Assembly: GCA_964407665.1 (NCBI GenBank)
Contig: CAYOWK010000039.1
Coordinates: 1-37,193 of the forward strand
Length of the DNA: 37,193 bases
Origin: CAYOWK01 sp964407665
Lineage (GTDB): Bacteria; Pseudomonadota; Alphaproteobacteria; Caulobacterales; Hyphomonadaceae
Direction of reading: 5' to 3'
Shown here: positions 16,111 through 24,928 of the stretch, piece by piece
Layout: every line of letters starts with the position of its first letter
How positions within the stretch are numbered: the stretch's first letter is position 1
The notes under the pieces: generated by a model
What the model was told of the DNA's origin: nothing
Seen by the model: only the letters and a program-made list of their open reading frames with translations
Database searches by the model: none
Program-made: the position numbers and the translations under genes

Positions 16111-17337
16111 CTAGATGCGGCGGAAGACGAGCGAGGTGTTGATGCCGCCGAAGGCGAAGTTGCTGGAGGCGAAATGATCGCCCGAAACCTTGTGCGCGGC
16201 TCCGGTGATGTAGTTCAGCGGGGCGCAGCGCGGGTCCACGGTCTTGAGGTTGGCCGTCGCCGTGATCAGCTGCTCGCGCAGCATCTCGATGCCGAGCCAG
16301 GCCTCCATCGTGCCGCAGGCGCCCAGCGTGTGTCCGAAATTGCCCTTGAGCGTGTGGAACGGAACCTCGCCGCCATAGGTGGCGTAGGTCGCCTTGCTCT
16401 CGGCGATGTCGCCCGCAACCGTTCCTGTGCCGTGGCCCGAGACAAACGCCAGATCGGAGGGCGAGATCCCCGCGATCTGCATGGCTTCCTTCATCACCAC
16501 CTGCTGGGTGATTTCGGACGGATTGGAGATATGCGCGCCATCGCAGTTGGTGGCGTAGCCCACCACTTCCGCCAGCGGCGTGGCGCCGCGCGCGAGGGCG
16601 TGATCGAGTTCCTCGAGGATGAGCGAGCAGCCGCCCTCCCCGATCACCAGACCGTCGCGGCTGGCGTCGAACGGGCGGACGGCAGTCGGCGGATCGTCAT
16701 TGTGCTTGCTGGTCGCATAGAGGCGGTCGAACACCATCGTCATGGTGACGTCGAATTCTTCGGCGCCAGCGGTCACCATCACATCGGCCTGGTTGTTCCG
16801 GATCGCCTCGTAGCCTGCGCCCACGGCCTGGCTGCCCGAGGTGCAGGCCGAGGATGTTGTGAACACGCGCCCCTGCAGGCCGAAGAACACCGCAATGTTC
16901 ACCGGGCTCGTATGGCCCATCATGCGGATGTAGCTGGTGGCGTTGAGAGCGCCTGCCCGGCCGGTCTGGAGAAATTCGACAAAGTCCTGTGTCGGGGCGA
17001 CGGAGCCGAACGACGATCCGCTGGCGACGCCGGTGCGGCCGCTTTTGAGGACGGCGTCATCCTTGAGTCCGGCGAGTTCCAGCGCCTGCTCGGCCGCACG
17101 GACAGCAAGGACGGCGACGCGCCCCATCGAACGCGCCTGCTGGCGCTTGTAGACGCCCTCATGGTCGAACCAGTCTGCCGGCGCGCCCAGGCGCGTGGAC
17201 AGGTCGGTGTATTTTTCCCAGCTGGCGATGCGCTTCACGCCAGTGCGTCCGGCATGCAGCGCCTCGCGGATGGTCGGCCAGTCGCCGCCCAGCGACGTCA
17301 TGCCGGCCATACCTGTTACGACGACCCGTCTGTTCAC
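16111..17337 (-). CDS. apeR: 3-ketoacyl-ACP synthase (ApeR)
   Basis: A 408-residue KAS I/II-type ketosynthase. The catalytic triad is visible: C165 in SSACTSG, H302 in GHGTGT and H336 in NFGHTLG. The GTG at 17337 gives the usual N-terminus MNRRVVVTGMAG; an ATG at 17370 would add 11 residues. In APE pathways ApeR is the second ketosynthase, thought to start or prime chain synthesis, distinct from the ApeO-ApeC pair. It lies about 108 bp after apeQ and directly before the OmpV gene. The assignment as ApeR rather than ApeO rests on its order after apeP and apeQ. Confidence 0.9.
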   Translation of the reverse strand: MNRRVVVTGMAGMTSLGGDWPTIREALHAGRTGVKRIASWEKYTDLSTRLGAPADWFDHEGVYKRQQARSMGRVAVLAVRAAEQALELAGLKDDAVLKSGRTGVASGSSFGSVAPTQDFVEFLQTGRAGALNATSYIRMMGHTSPVNIAVFFGLQGRVFTTSSACTSGSQAVGAGYEAIRNNQADVMVTAGAEEFDVTMTMVFDRLYATSKHNDDPPTAVRPFDASRDGLVIGEGGCSLILEELDHALARGATPLAEVVGYATNCDGAHISNPSEITQQVVMKEAMQIAGISPSDLAFVSGHGTGTVAGDIAESKATYATYGGEVPFHTLKGNFGHTLGACGTMEAWLGIEMLREQLITATANLKTVDPRCAPLNYITGAAHKVSGDHFASSNFAFGGINTSLVFRRI

Positions 17338-17445
17338 GCCCGCTCCCGGGGTCCCGATTGCCCGGCGCATTGCGCCTGACCGCCGGAACCTTCTTCCACA
17401 TTGACGCCGGACTGCCGCACGAAACCGCCTGAGAAGCCGTTTCCG

Positions 17446-18183
17446 CTACGCCAGCCCGCCATTTACCCCGATAACCTGTCTTGTGATGTAATCTGCGTCC
17501 TCAGAGAAGAGGAATGCAACAGTCCCGGCGACCTCCGATGGTTTTCCCACCCGTTTCATGGGGATCATCTTGAGGGCTTCCTCGACCGGCGCTTCGGACG
17601 TCATGCCGGTCTCGATCAGGCCGGGCGCCACGCAGTTCACGGTAATCCCGCGGCTGGCGAGTTCGACCGCCAGCGCCTTGGCGGCGCCGATGAGACCGGC
17701 CTTCGCCGCCGAATAGTTCACCTGCCCCCGGTTGCCGATGACGCCGGATACCGACGACATCACCACGATCCGGCCGCCCTTGCGGGCCCGCACCATGGGC
17801 ATCACCAGCGGGTTCAGCGTGTTGTAGAAGCCGTCCAGGCTGGTCGAGATCACCTTGTCCCAGTCGTCGGGCTCCAACGCGGGAAACGCCTTGTCGCGCG
17901 TGATTCCTGCGTTCACCACCACGCCCCAATAGGCGCCCTTTTCAGCGACCAGACCTTCGAGCTTCGCCTTGGCGACATCGCGGTCGGTCACGTCGAAACC
18001 GACAACATCGGCAGACCCGCCCGCCTCGCGGATGGTCGCGGCGGTTCGCTCCGCACCGGCGGCGTCGCCGCCATAGTGCGCGGTCACGTCGAAGCCGAGA
18101 GAGCCCAGACGGATGGCCACGGCCTGCCCGATGCCCTTGCTGGCGCCGGTGACGAGCACGCGTTTTCCCGACTGTCCCGTCAT
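17446..18183 (-). CDS. apeQ: 3-ketoacyl-ACP reductase (ApeQ)
   Basis: A 245-residue SDR enzyme of FabG type. NADP-binding GASKGIG (residues 13-19), NAGITRD (91-97), catalytic S144 in MSSVSG, and Y157-x3-K161 in NYSAAK. It reduces the beta-keto group after each ApeO/ApeR condensation. It lies 61 bp after apeP, somewhat looser than most junctions in this operon, and is followed by apeR. Confidence 0.93.
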   Translation of the reverse strand: MTGQSGKRVLVTGASKGIGQAVAIRLGSLGFDVTAHYGGDAAGAERTAATIREAGGSADVVGFDVTDRDVAKAKLEGLVAEKGAYWGVVVNAGITRDKAFPALEPDDWDKVISTSLDGFYNTLNPLVMPMVRARKGGRIVVMSSVSGVIGNRGQVNYSAAKAGLIGAAKALAVELASRGITVNCVAPGLIETGMTSEAPVEEALKMIPMKRVGKPSEVAGTVAFLFSEDADYITRQVIGVNGGLA

Positions 18184-18244
18184 CCGTTTTTCCCCTCTCG
18201 CAAGAACCGGGCGCTCCGGCCCGTCAGGTTCTGGACCCGGACGA

Positions 18245-18709
18245 TCAGGCGCTGTTCAGGAACGCTTCCGGATCGTCGGGTCGATACACGCTGATAACGC
18301 CCGATGCGAGCACATTTCCAGCCACATCCCTCAGGCGGCAATCGAACGAGCGCATCTCGCCTTCATCCAGCAGGGCCAGCGCCTCGGAGCGCAGGACCTG
18401 GCCTGCCGGGAACCAGTCGACCGAGGTGGAATACTTCCGGCAACCCAGCAGAAATCCGAGCTGCGGCTCCTCGCCTGCCGCCCGCCGCCGCATGCCGTCA
18501 AACGCCGACACCGTCTGGGCCATCACCTCGAAGCCGACATAGGCCGGCAGGCCCCGCCCGGGCTGGAAGAACAGCCCGTCGGCCCGGACCACATGCTCGG
18601 CGACAATCGATGTTCCGCTCTGGTCCACGATGCGGTCGACCAGCAGCATCGGCGGCTCGTGCGGGACGAGGTCGCGGGCGGAGAATGGCGTGTCTGGCAT
18701 GCGGCTCAT
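18245..18709 (-). CDS. apeP: 3-hydroxyacyl-ACP dehydratase (ApeP)
   Basis: A 154-residue hot-dog fold protein of the ApeP family. It opens with RDLVPHEPPMLLVDRIV and has AYVGFEVMAQTVSAF in the central helix, where the E and Q are typical of this family, and LGFLLGCRKY. It is the second dehydratase of the pathway; the other, ApeI, is fused to the ligase. The ATG at 18709 overlaps the apeO stop as TGATG. A start nine bases further in (MPDTPF) is also possible. Confidence 0.9.
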   Translation of the reverse strand: MSRMPDTPFSARDLVPHEPPMLLVDRIVDQSGTSIVAEHVVRADGLFFQPGRGLPAYVGFEVMAQTVSAFDGMRRRAAGEEPQLGFLLGCRKYSTSVDWFPAGQVLRSEALALLDEGEMRSFDCRLRDVAGNVLASGVISVYRPDDPEAFLNSA

Positions 18710-19872
18710 CAGCCCCGCCCCAGCACAAGCGCCATGTTGTTCCCGCCGAAGGCGAAACTCAGGCTGAGCAGGGTATCGAGGGCGCGCTCGGCGCGTTCGC
18801 CGGGGGCGGCCATGCGGACGGCCGGCAGCTCGGGATCGGCCTCGCCATCCCACAGGTGCGGCGGATACTGACCCCGGTCCATCGCCATCAGCGACAGCAC
18901 GGCCTGGATTGCGCCCGCCGCCCCCAGCGTATGCCCGGTCAGCGGCTTGGTGGAGGTGGTCGCCCGGCCTGCGCCGAACAGACGGCTGACCAGCCCCGCC
19001 TCCATCTGGTCATTCAGGCGCGTCGCCGTGCCGTGCGCGTGGATGTGAGCGATGTCGTCGGCCGAAACGCCAGCCGCCGCCAGCGCCTCGCGGACCGCGA
19101 TCTCGCCCCCGGCGCCGGACGGATCTGGCGCGGAAATGTGGTGGGCGTCTGAACTCTCGCCGAACCCGGCCAGCCGCCACGCCGACGGCGTTCGGGAAAT
19201 CACGAACATCGCCCCGCCCTCGCCGATGGAGATGCCGTCGCGGTTGGCGCTGAACGGATTGCAGACGCGTTCCGAGACCGACTCCAGCGCTGCGAACCCG
19301 TTGACGGTCATGTCGGCCAGCGTGTCGACCCCGCCGCAGATGACGGCGTCGGCCAGCCCGGTGCGAATCAGGCGCGCGCCCGCCGCCATCGCCTTTGCCC
19401 CGGAGGTGCAGGCCGTCGAGACCGTCCAGCAGGGTCCCTTCGCGCCAGTCATCTGTGCAGTATGGGCCGCCGTATCCCCGAGCAGCTGACGCTCCATGTC
19501 GAAGCCGTCCCGGAAGCCGCCATGGAGCCGCAACGAGGCCAGATCCTGCGTCGCCTCGTCGATGCCCGTGGTGCTGGAGCCGACAATCACCGCGACCCGC
19601 GGCGCGCCATACGCCTCGATGGCGCCGGCGACATGCGGGGCCAGCTCGTCGAGCAGATGCGAGACAAGCCGGTTTGTGCGGGTCACGCCCGGCAGATTCG
19701 CCGGAAGATCGAACCCAAGCCGCCCAACCGGAACCTCAAGCCCGCTGATCAGCGGCCAGAGCCCGGAGACCGGCGCGGGCTGGTCCGCGAACACCGCCGC
19801 CTCGACGGCGCCCGCGTCCGCGCCCTGGGCGCAGGCGATGGCGTAGCCGTTGATGTAGATGGGATCGGTCAT
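18709..19872 (-). CDS. apeO: 3-ketoacyl-ACP synthase (ApeO)
   Basis: A 387-residue ketosynthase with nucleophile C155 in VSTACTSGAK, histidines in HIHAHGTAT and LTGHTLGAAG, and a FGGNNMALVL C-terminus. By gene order (apeN-O-P-Q-R) it is ApeO, the extending ketosynthase that forms a heterodimer with the cysteine-less ApeC encoded in the other block. Start and stop overlap neighbours (ATGA with apeN, TGATG with apeP), indicating tight translational coupling. Confidence 0.91.
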   Translation of the reverse strand: MTDPIYINGYAIACAQGADAGAVEAAVFADQPAPVSGLWPLISGLEVPVGRLGFDLPANLPGVTRTNRLVSHLLDELAPHVAGAIEAYGAPRVAVIVGSSTTGIDEATQDLASLRLHGGFRDGFDMERQLLGDTAAHTAQMTGAKGPCWTVSTACTSGAKAMAAGARLIRTGLADAVICGGVDTLADMTVNGFAALESVSERVCNPFSANRDGISIGEGGAMFVISRTPSAWRLAGFGESSDAHHISAPDPSGAGGEIAVREALAAAGVSADDIAHIHAHGTATRLNDQMEAGLVSRLFGAGRATTSTKPLTGHTLGAAGAIQAVLSLMAMDRGQYPPHLWDGEADPELPAVRMAAPGERAERALDTLLSLSFAFGGNNMALVLGRG

Positions 19873-20441
19873 TCGTCTGCTTCAGTCTGGATCGTCATCT
19901 CGTATCCGAAGTCGAGATTTCTGAGGGTCTGCCGCAAGGCTCCCGGCGGCCCCTCGACGACTTCCAGCACGACCCGGCCCCCGCTGGCAATGCGCCGGAC
20001 GCCGCCCTCCTCGCTGGCGGTGGTCCCGGCCGGCAGCGCCGCCTGCACCGCCTCGATCGGCCAGAGAGCCACGAAGATGTCCCCGAGAATGTTGAGGCCG
20101 GTGAGCCCCTCCGGCGCGATCAGGCTGCGATCCTCGACCACGCCCGCCGCCGTCCAGGCTATCGAGAGCACGCGCGGACCGGCTGGCGCCAGAATCACCA
20201 CGTCCACCCGCTCCGGCGACAGCTCCAGCGCAGCCTGAAAGGCGACCTTGCGGTCGTCCTTGCGACCGGTTGCGGTCTGGAACAGCGAGACGGTCTCCGG
20301 ATAGCCCGGGGGCGTCGGCAGGCTCAGGATGATCTCCCGGCCAATCGGCGTCGTGGCGGCCACGGGCGGTCTCTCCGCAGCAGGGAGCAGCGAGCAGCCG
20401 GATAGCGCGACCATGGACGCCGCCAGGAGCGGGATACGCAC
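19869..20441 (-). CDS. apeN: DUF3261 lipoprotein (ApeN)
   Basis: A 190-residue predicted lipoprotein. The GTG at 20441 gives MRIPLLAASMVALSGCSLLP, a short signal peptide with lipobox ALSGC at residues 12-16. The mature part carries the DUF3261-like pattern found in APE clusters, including ALELSPERVDVVILAPAGPR and DIFVALWPIEAVQAALP. Its job is probably in periplasmic or outer-membrane handling of the finished lipid together with ApeL and ApeM. The start lies five bases after the upstream oxidoreductase stop; the longer in-frame extension reads through that gene. Confidence 0.85.
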   Translation of the reverse strand: MRIPLLAASMVALSGCSLLPAAERPPVAATTPIGREIILSLPTPPGYPETVSLFQTATGRKDDRKVAFQAALELSPERVDVVILAPAGPRVLSIAWTAAGVVEDRSLIAPEGLTGLNILGDIFVALWPIEAVQAALPAGTTASEEGGVRRIASGGRVVLEVVEGPPGALRQTLRNLDFGYEMTIQTEADE

Positions 20442-20446
20442 CAGCG

Positions 20447-21691
20447 TCAGCCCGCGAGCACTGGCTCGCACAGGCGGTCGACCACGTTCAGGAACCGAAC
20501 AGGCTCGCGAACGATGGGGTTTTCCTTGTCCCACGCATAGCCGGCCAGAACCGAGGTAAGGTACGACGTCACCTTGGTGTCTTCGACCGGGCGGTTGAAG
20601 ATGATCCGCTGCAGGGCGCCGTCATACCAGGCCTGCACGTGGGCGCGGAACGTCTCCACGCCGACCTTCAGCGGCTCGGAGAATTCCGTGTCCCAGTTCA
20701 CCGTCTCGCCGCGCAGCTGGCGATCCACCAGGCACGAGGCCATCGTTGCGGACTTCAGGGCGATGGTTACGCCAGAGGAGAACACCGGGTCGAGGAACTC
20801 GGCCGCGTTGCCGAGCAGCGCATAGCTGGGGCCCGTCAGCGATTTCACGTTGGCGGAGAAGCCGACGATCTCGTTGGCGTCGCGATAGCGCGTGGCGTTC
20901 TTCAGCACGCGGCTCATCATGTCCGCCTCGCCGATCAGCGTGTCGAGCCGGGCCTCGAGGTCATCGCCATAGGCTGCGATGTCCTCGTCCGGTCCCACGA
21001 CGCCCGTGGACGACAGGCCGTCGGCCAGCGGAATGAGCCAATACCAGATCTGCGGATTGTGCGGATTCACCGACACGAGGATCTTGTTCCGGTCAAACGC
21101 GGGGTCGTCGATGTTGTCGACCACGTGCCGGAAGGTGGACCGGCGCCTTTTCATGCTGGATGGCGCTTCGAGGTTGAGCAGGCGCGGCAGCATCCGGCCA
21201 AAGCCCGAGCCGTCGAGCGCAAACCGCGAGGCGATTTCGACCGTCTCGCCGTTCTCGCGGACGATGGTCATCCGGGCGCCCGTCTCGTCGCTTTCAAAGG
21301 CGGTGACGGACGTGCCGAACTCGACCTTGGCGCCCTTCTTCTCCGCGCCGTCGATCAGGATCTTGTCAAACTTGTCCCGGCGGACCTGGAAGGTCGTGCC
21401 CCAGCCGGGCGAGAACTTGTTGGGGAAATAGATGTCCGTGTAGCGGTCGCCATAGGCGAAGGCTGCACCGTCCTTGTGCTGGAACCCGCCGGCGATCACG
21501 TCGTCGAGCAGACCGGCGTCCTCCAGCAGTCCCATGCTCTGGGGCAGCAGGCTTTCGCCAATCGAGAAGCGGGGGAAGTGCTGGCGTTCATAAACGCGCA
21601 CGTCCCAGCCTTTCTGGGCGAGAATGGCCGCCGCGACGGCCCCCGCCGGACCCGCTCCAATCACTGCAATGTCACACGTTTCGCGCTTCAT
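20447..21691 (-). CDS. FAD-dependent halogenase-like oxidoreductase in the APE operon
   Basis: A 414-residue flavoprotein of the FADH2-dependent halogenase superfamily. The Rossmann GAGPAG is at residues 12-17, SIGESLLP at 43-50, a lysine K73 in QHKDGAAF at the position of the catalytic lysine, and the halogenase signature W-x-W-x-I-P as WYWLIP (216-221). NAAEFLDPVFSSGV forms the C-terminal FAD loop. It resembles the enzymes of xanthomonadin and flexirubin clusters, which tailor the aryl head. It is absent from the E. coli ape set. Its start lies inside the end of apeM (20-bp overlap) and its stop abuts apeN, so it is an integral operon member. It could instead be a hydroxylase or a geranylgeranyl-reductase-like enzyme. 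Confidence 0.85.
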   Translation of the reverse strand: MKRETCDIAVIGAGPAGAVAAAILAQKGWDVRVYERQHFPRFSIGESLLPQSMGLLEDAGLLDDVIAGGFQHKDGAAFAYGDRYTDIYFPNKFSPGWGTTFQVRRDKFDKILIDGAEKKGAKVEFGTSVTAFESDETGARMTIVRENGETVEIASRFALDGSGFGRMLPRLLNLEAPSSMKRRRSTFRHVVDNIDDPAFDRNKILVSVNPHNPQIWYWLIPLADGLSSTGVVGPDEDIAAYGDDLEARLDTLIGEADMMSRVLKNATRYRDANEIVGFSANVKSLTGPSYALLGNAAEFLDPVFSSGVTIALKSATMASCLVDRQLRGETVNWDTEFSEPLKVGVETFRAHVQAWYDGALQRIIFNRPVEDTKVTSYLTSVLAGYAWDKENPIVREPVRFLNVVDRLCEPVLAG

Positions 21692-23924
21692 CTGACCCTG
21701 CTGACCTGACCTGTTTCGTCCCGTATACGCGGGAGACCCGACGCGGGATGTACGACAAACACATGGCGACGGCGACCCCGACCGCTACCGTTAGCCCAAA
21801 ACTGCGAACGGGCAATGTGTCGCTTACACCGAGCAGGCCCATCGACAGAAGAGTGGTCGCCGCATCTATGGCCACGGCGACCGCTGTCCAGCGATCGGGC
21901 TTGAGGCCGGCCTCCCATTCAAACGCCGAATAGTCGATGCCCACGCCCAGCAGGACCAGCAATCCGGCCGCAGAAAAGAACGAAACAGGAAGCCCGAATG
22001 CCGCCGGAATCAGCAGGCCTGCCGCGCACGCCAGGACCGGCGGAATCAGGATGGTCAGCGACCAGGGCGTCCGGAACACGGCCAGCACGGCCAGACCGCC
22101 AAAGAACGCCGCCGCCACGGCCGCCCACAGGGCGTGCACGCGGTATTCGCCGAACGCCGCCGTGAACGTATCCGCCGGGTTCACGAGCCTTGAGCCCGCC
22201 GTCTGCGGCCCCTCCCAGCCAGCCGGATCCAGTACCGGAGCAATCAGATAATGTCGGCCGCCCGCCTCGCCGGCCAGATCCTCAAGGAAAGCCGGACGCT
22301 CGCTTTCCCGCACAGCCTCGGTTCCCTGCGAGACCGTTGCTGGATCGAGCCCGACGGTTTCGACATGATCCGCCAGCAGGGGCGCATAGAGCTGGCGCCG
22401 CAGGGCGCTCCGGATCTCCGCCCGCCGCGCCCCGGACGGATCGAACCGGCTCGACGCCACCAGCCTCGCCTCCTCCGGCGCTGTGGCCAGCGCCGCCTCC
22501 TCGACAGCCCGCGCCTCCTCCACCGTAGCCCCCTCCGAAAGCAGGAAAACACCGGACGCTCCGCCATACCCGGCAGCCTTCAGGGCAGCCTCGTCCGCCA
22601 GCAGGTCAGCCGGCCTTGGCTGGTAGTCCCGGACATCATCGCTCGCCCTGATAGTCAGCGCCCCATAGGCAGCCAGAATCGCTACCAGCACTGCCGCGAT
22701 CCAGGTCACGACCGGAGGAATCCGTAACCTCTCGCGCAGGTTCTCCAGCCAGGTCCATGACGCTTGCAGCCGGTCAGCCGCCTTGGGGCGGACATCGAGC
22801 GGAATCAGCACAAACAGCACGAACGCCCACGCCGTCACCACGCCAACGCCGGCCAGCAGCGCGACCTGCTGGAACAGAGGCACGCCGAAGACCGCAAGCG
22901 CGCCAAAGCCGAGAACGGTCGTGGCCATCGAGACCGTGATCGGCCGCCCGATCAGGCTCTGGCGGTCCGGCGGGGGCGCCCACCCTGTCGCCGGGCCAGT
23001 CGCCATCGTGTGAACGGCATAGTCCGAAATCACGCCCACCAGCATGGCGGCGAACACGAACACGAGCACATGCACCGTCGGGAAGACCAGCAGCGTCGCG
23101 GCCAGTCCCGCGGTCGTGCCCACCGCCACCAGCCCCAGCGCAATCGCCACCGACGACACCCGCCGGAACGCCATGAAGAACAGCGCCGCCACCCCGATGG
23201 CGCTGATCGATCCGATCAGGCCGATATCGGACTTGGCTTTCTCCGCCGCGCGCGCAGCATGGAACGCGGCGCCGGACCGGGCGGAAGTCACCCCCTTGGC
23301 GCCCCACTCAGCCGCCCACAGGTCATACCGCACCACAACCGAATCGCTCTCATCCATCGCGAAGGCCGAACCTGCGAGGCGCCCGGAGATCAGTCGCTGG
23401 TTCTCGGCCGGCTTGCCCTGCGGCGCCGCCGACAGGCACCCGGCCAGTTTCAGCGTCAGCAGGAATGGATCGGACTGCAGCATGTCGCCCGAGATGGGCG
23501 CGGTCACCGAATAGACCTGCACAAGGGCGGACCGCGCCAGCTTGCGGGCGGCGGCTTCATCGAAGGCAGCGGGGTCGCCGCACATCAGCTCGTTGCGGTT
23601 GGCGAACAGCCAGCGCGCCGTGGCTTCGCCATCGTCCGTATCGGGGATAAAGGCGCCGCCCGCTGTGAGCCGTTCCAGAAGATCGGCCGCAGCCGCTTCG
23701 GCCTGATCACCGGTGACCAGAAACGCCGCCCGACCAGCGGCCGCCTGCGCCGCCCGGTCCAGCGCCGCCCGCTCGACGGGGTCGTCGCCCGCCGCGGGCA
23801 GCATCGACTGGATATCGGTGTCGACCGGCAAACCTTGCGTGAATCGGAAACCTACATAGGCGCCGGCCACCGCCAGCCACACCCAGCACAGCGCAGCTGC
23901 AATTCGTGCGACCTGTCCCGCCAC
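21672..23924 (-). CDS. apeM: MMPL/RND-family exporter (ApeM)
   Basis: A 750-residue RND/MMPL-type transporter with two repeats of one N-terminal helix, a periplasmic loop of about 190-200 residues, then a block of five helices (first block near residues 230-365, second near 600-735). Conserved-looking membrane segments include MLVGVISDYAVHTM and LLVLLGVGIDYSAFEWEAG, the usual GxxxDY motif of proton relay helix 4. It probably moves the lipid-anchored polyene across the inner membrane toward the outer membrane. The start is GTG at 23924, 36 bp after the LolA-like gene. Confidence 0.9.
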   Translation of the reverse strand: MAGQVARIAAALCWVWLAVAGAYVGFRFTQGLPVDTDIQSMLPAAGDDPVERAALDRAAQAAAGRAAFLVTGDQAEAAAADLLERLTAGGAFIPDTDDGEATARWLFANRNELMCGDPAAFDEAAARKLARSALVQVYSVTAPISGDMLQSDPFLLTLKLAGCLSAAPQGKPAENQRLISGRLAGSAFAMDESDSVVVRYDLWAAEWGAKGVTSARSGAAFHAARAAEKAKSDIGLIGSISAIGVAALFFMAFRRVSSVAIALGLVAVGTTAGLAATLLVFPTVHVLVFVFAAMLVGVISDYAVHTMATGPATGWAPPPDRQSLIGRPITVSMATTVLGFGALAVFGVPLFQQVALLAGVGVVTAWAFVLFVLIPLDVRPKAADRLQASWTWLENLRERLRIPPVVTWIAAVLVAILAAYGALTIRASDDVRDYQPRPADLLADEAALKAAGYGGASGVFLLSEGATVEEARAVEEAALATAPEEARLVASSRFDPSGARRAEIRSALRRQLYAPLLADHVETVGLDPATVSQGTEAVRESERPAFLEDLAGEAGGRHYLIAPVLDPAGWEGPQTAGSRLVNPADTFTAAFGEYRVHALWAAVAAAFFGGLAVLAVFRTPWSLTILIPPVLACAAGLLIPAAFGLPVSFFSAAGLLVLLGVGIDYSAFEWEAGLKPDRWTAVAVAIDAATTLLSMGLLGVSDTLPVRSFGLTVAVGVAVAMCLSYIPRRVSRVYGTKQVRSAGSDEARNV

Positions 23925-23960
23925 GCTCTACGCCCGCCCTGGATTCATGCAGCGGCAGCG

Positions 23961-24512
23961 TTAGCCTGCCGGAGCCTGCAGCGCTACATTCATGATGTCG
24001 CCATTGGCCTGCCGGATGGAGACGGTCTCGATGCGGTTGCACCCCTCGACCTCCAGCCCGGAAATCCAGCCCTTCAGTTGGTCGCCCTTTGGCGTCATGT
24101 CGAGCTTCCAGCCCTCGCCTTTCGGGCGCGCCACACGCTTGACGCTGTAGCGGGTGTCGAGCGCCGCCAGCTGGCCCTTCAGAAGGTCCATGAGGCCCGA
24201 CTGCACCAGCACGGCATCGGAACCTTCGGGACCCAGAGGCTCGGGCGCGCCGCCATCAACCGCCTGCGTGACGCCCGCCTTGGTGATACGGGTGACGATC
24301 TCGATCGGCTCCTTCACCGTCCAGAGGACGGTCTCGCCATCGACACGGACAACCCCGGTCGAGACGATCGGGCGTTTGAGCCCCTTGAGGATGCGTGTCT
24401 GGGTGAACGCCTGTTCGCCCTTCGGCGCCGCAACCGCTTCGGGCTTTGCGCACTCGGCGAACGCAGGCGTCGCCATCGCCGCAGCAATCGCCGCCGTCAT
24501 GAACCAGCGCAT
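23961..24512 (-). CDS. apeL: LolA-like periplasmic lipid carrier (ApeL)
   Basis: A 183-residue exported protein with signal peptide MRWFMTAAIAAAMATPAFA, cleaved before ECAKPEA. The mature part is a predicted half-barrel similar to the LolA carriers: FTQTRILKGLKRPIVSTGVV followed by WTVKEPIEIVTRIT. In APE clusters it is thought to carry the hydrophobic product across the periplasm between ApeM and the outer membrane. The ATG overlaps the thioesterase stop as TGATG. Confidence 0.86.
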   Translation of the reverse strand: MRWFMTAAIAAAMATPAFAECAKPEAVAAPKGEQAFTQTRILKGLKRPIVSTGVVRVDGETVLWTVKEPIEIVTRITKAGVTQAVDGGAPEPLGPEGSDAVLVQSGLMDLLKGQLAALDTRYSVKRVARPKGEGWKLDMTPKGDQLKGWISGLEVEGCNRIETVSIRQANGDIMNVALQAPAG

Positions 24513-24928
24513 CAGAGAAATGGGCCCAGTTTTTCGCGCAGGATGGGCGGCGTCTCCCACAGCATCTGCTGGCTCGACATGTCGACCGCAACCTGCACGG
24601 AATAGGCGCGGGTCAGGCGCTTGCCGGTTTCCGCGTCGAAGATCTCGAAATTCATCTTCAGCCGGTTTTCCCATTCGACAATCCCCGCCTCTATAACGAT
24701 CCTCTGCAGCAGCTTCACCGGCTGCGCGTACTTGATGCCCATGTCCACGATCGGCCAGGCAAAGCCGCTGTCGACCATCGCCTGGTAACCGTAGTCGATA
24801 TGCTCCAGCACAGCCACGCGCCCGAGCTCCATGAACTTCGGGTAGTTGCCGTGCCAGACCACATTCATCGGATCGACATCATGGAATTGCGGCCGGGTTT
24901 CGGCGCGCGCCGTCACAATTGCTCTCAT
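24512..24928 (-). CDS. apeK: 4HBT-type thioesterase (ApeK)
   Basis: A 138-residue hot-dog thioesterase of the 4-hydroxybenzoyl-CoA/YbgC type. The active-site region is FHDVDPMNVVWHGNY (D19, H26), followed by FMELGRVAVLEHIDYGY. In APE synthesis ApeK probably hydrolyses stalled or finished acyl-ACP thioesters. It overlaps the upstream acyltransferase by ATGA and apeL by TGATG. Confidence 0.9.
   Translation of the reverse strand: MRAIVTARAETRPQFHDVDPMNVVWHGNYPKFMELGRVAVLEHIDYGYQAMVDSGFAWPIVDMGIKYAQPVKLLQRIVIEAGIVEWENRLKMNFEIFDAETGKRLTRAYSVQVAVDMSSQQMLWETPPILREKLGPFL

Noticed and set aside
15415..17379. A 654-codon open frame on the plus strand
   Set aside because: It is antisense to apeR and the OmpV-family gene; its translation is Arg/Gly/Val-rich with no domain. 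Long antisense frames are expected at this GC content.
22764..24605. A 613-codon open frame on the plus strand
   Set aside because: It is antisense to apeM and apeL, which have clear family motifs; the frame's protein is His/Arg/Gln-rich and low complexity.
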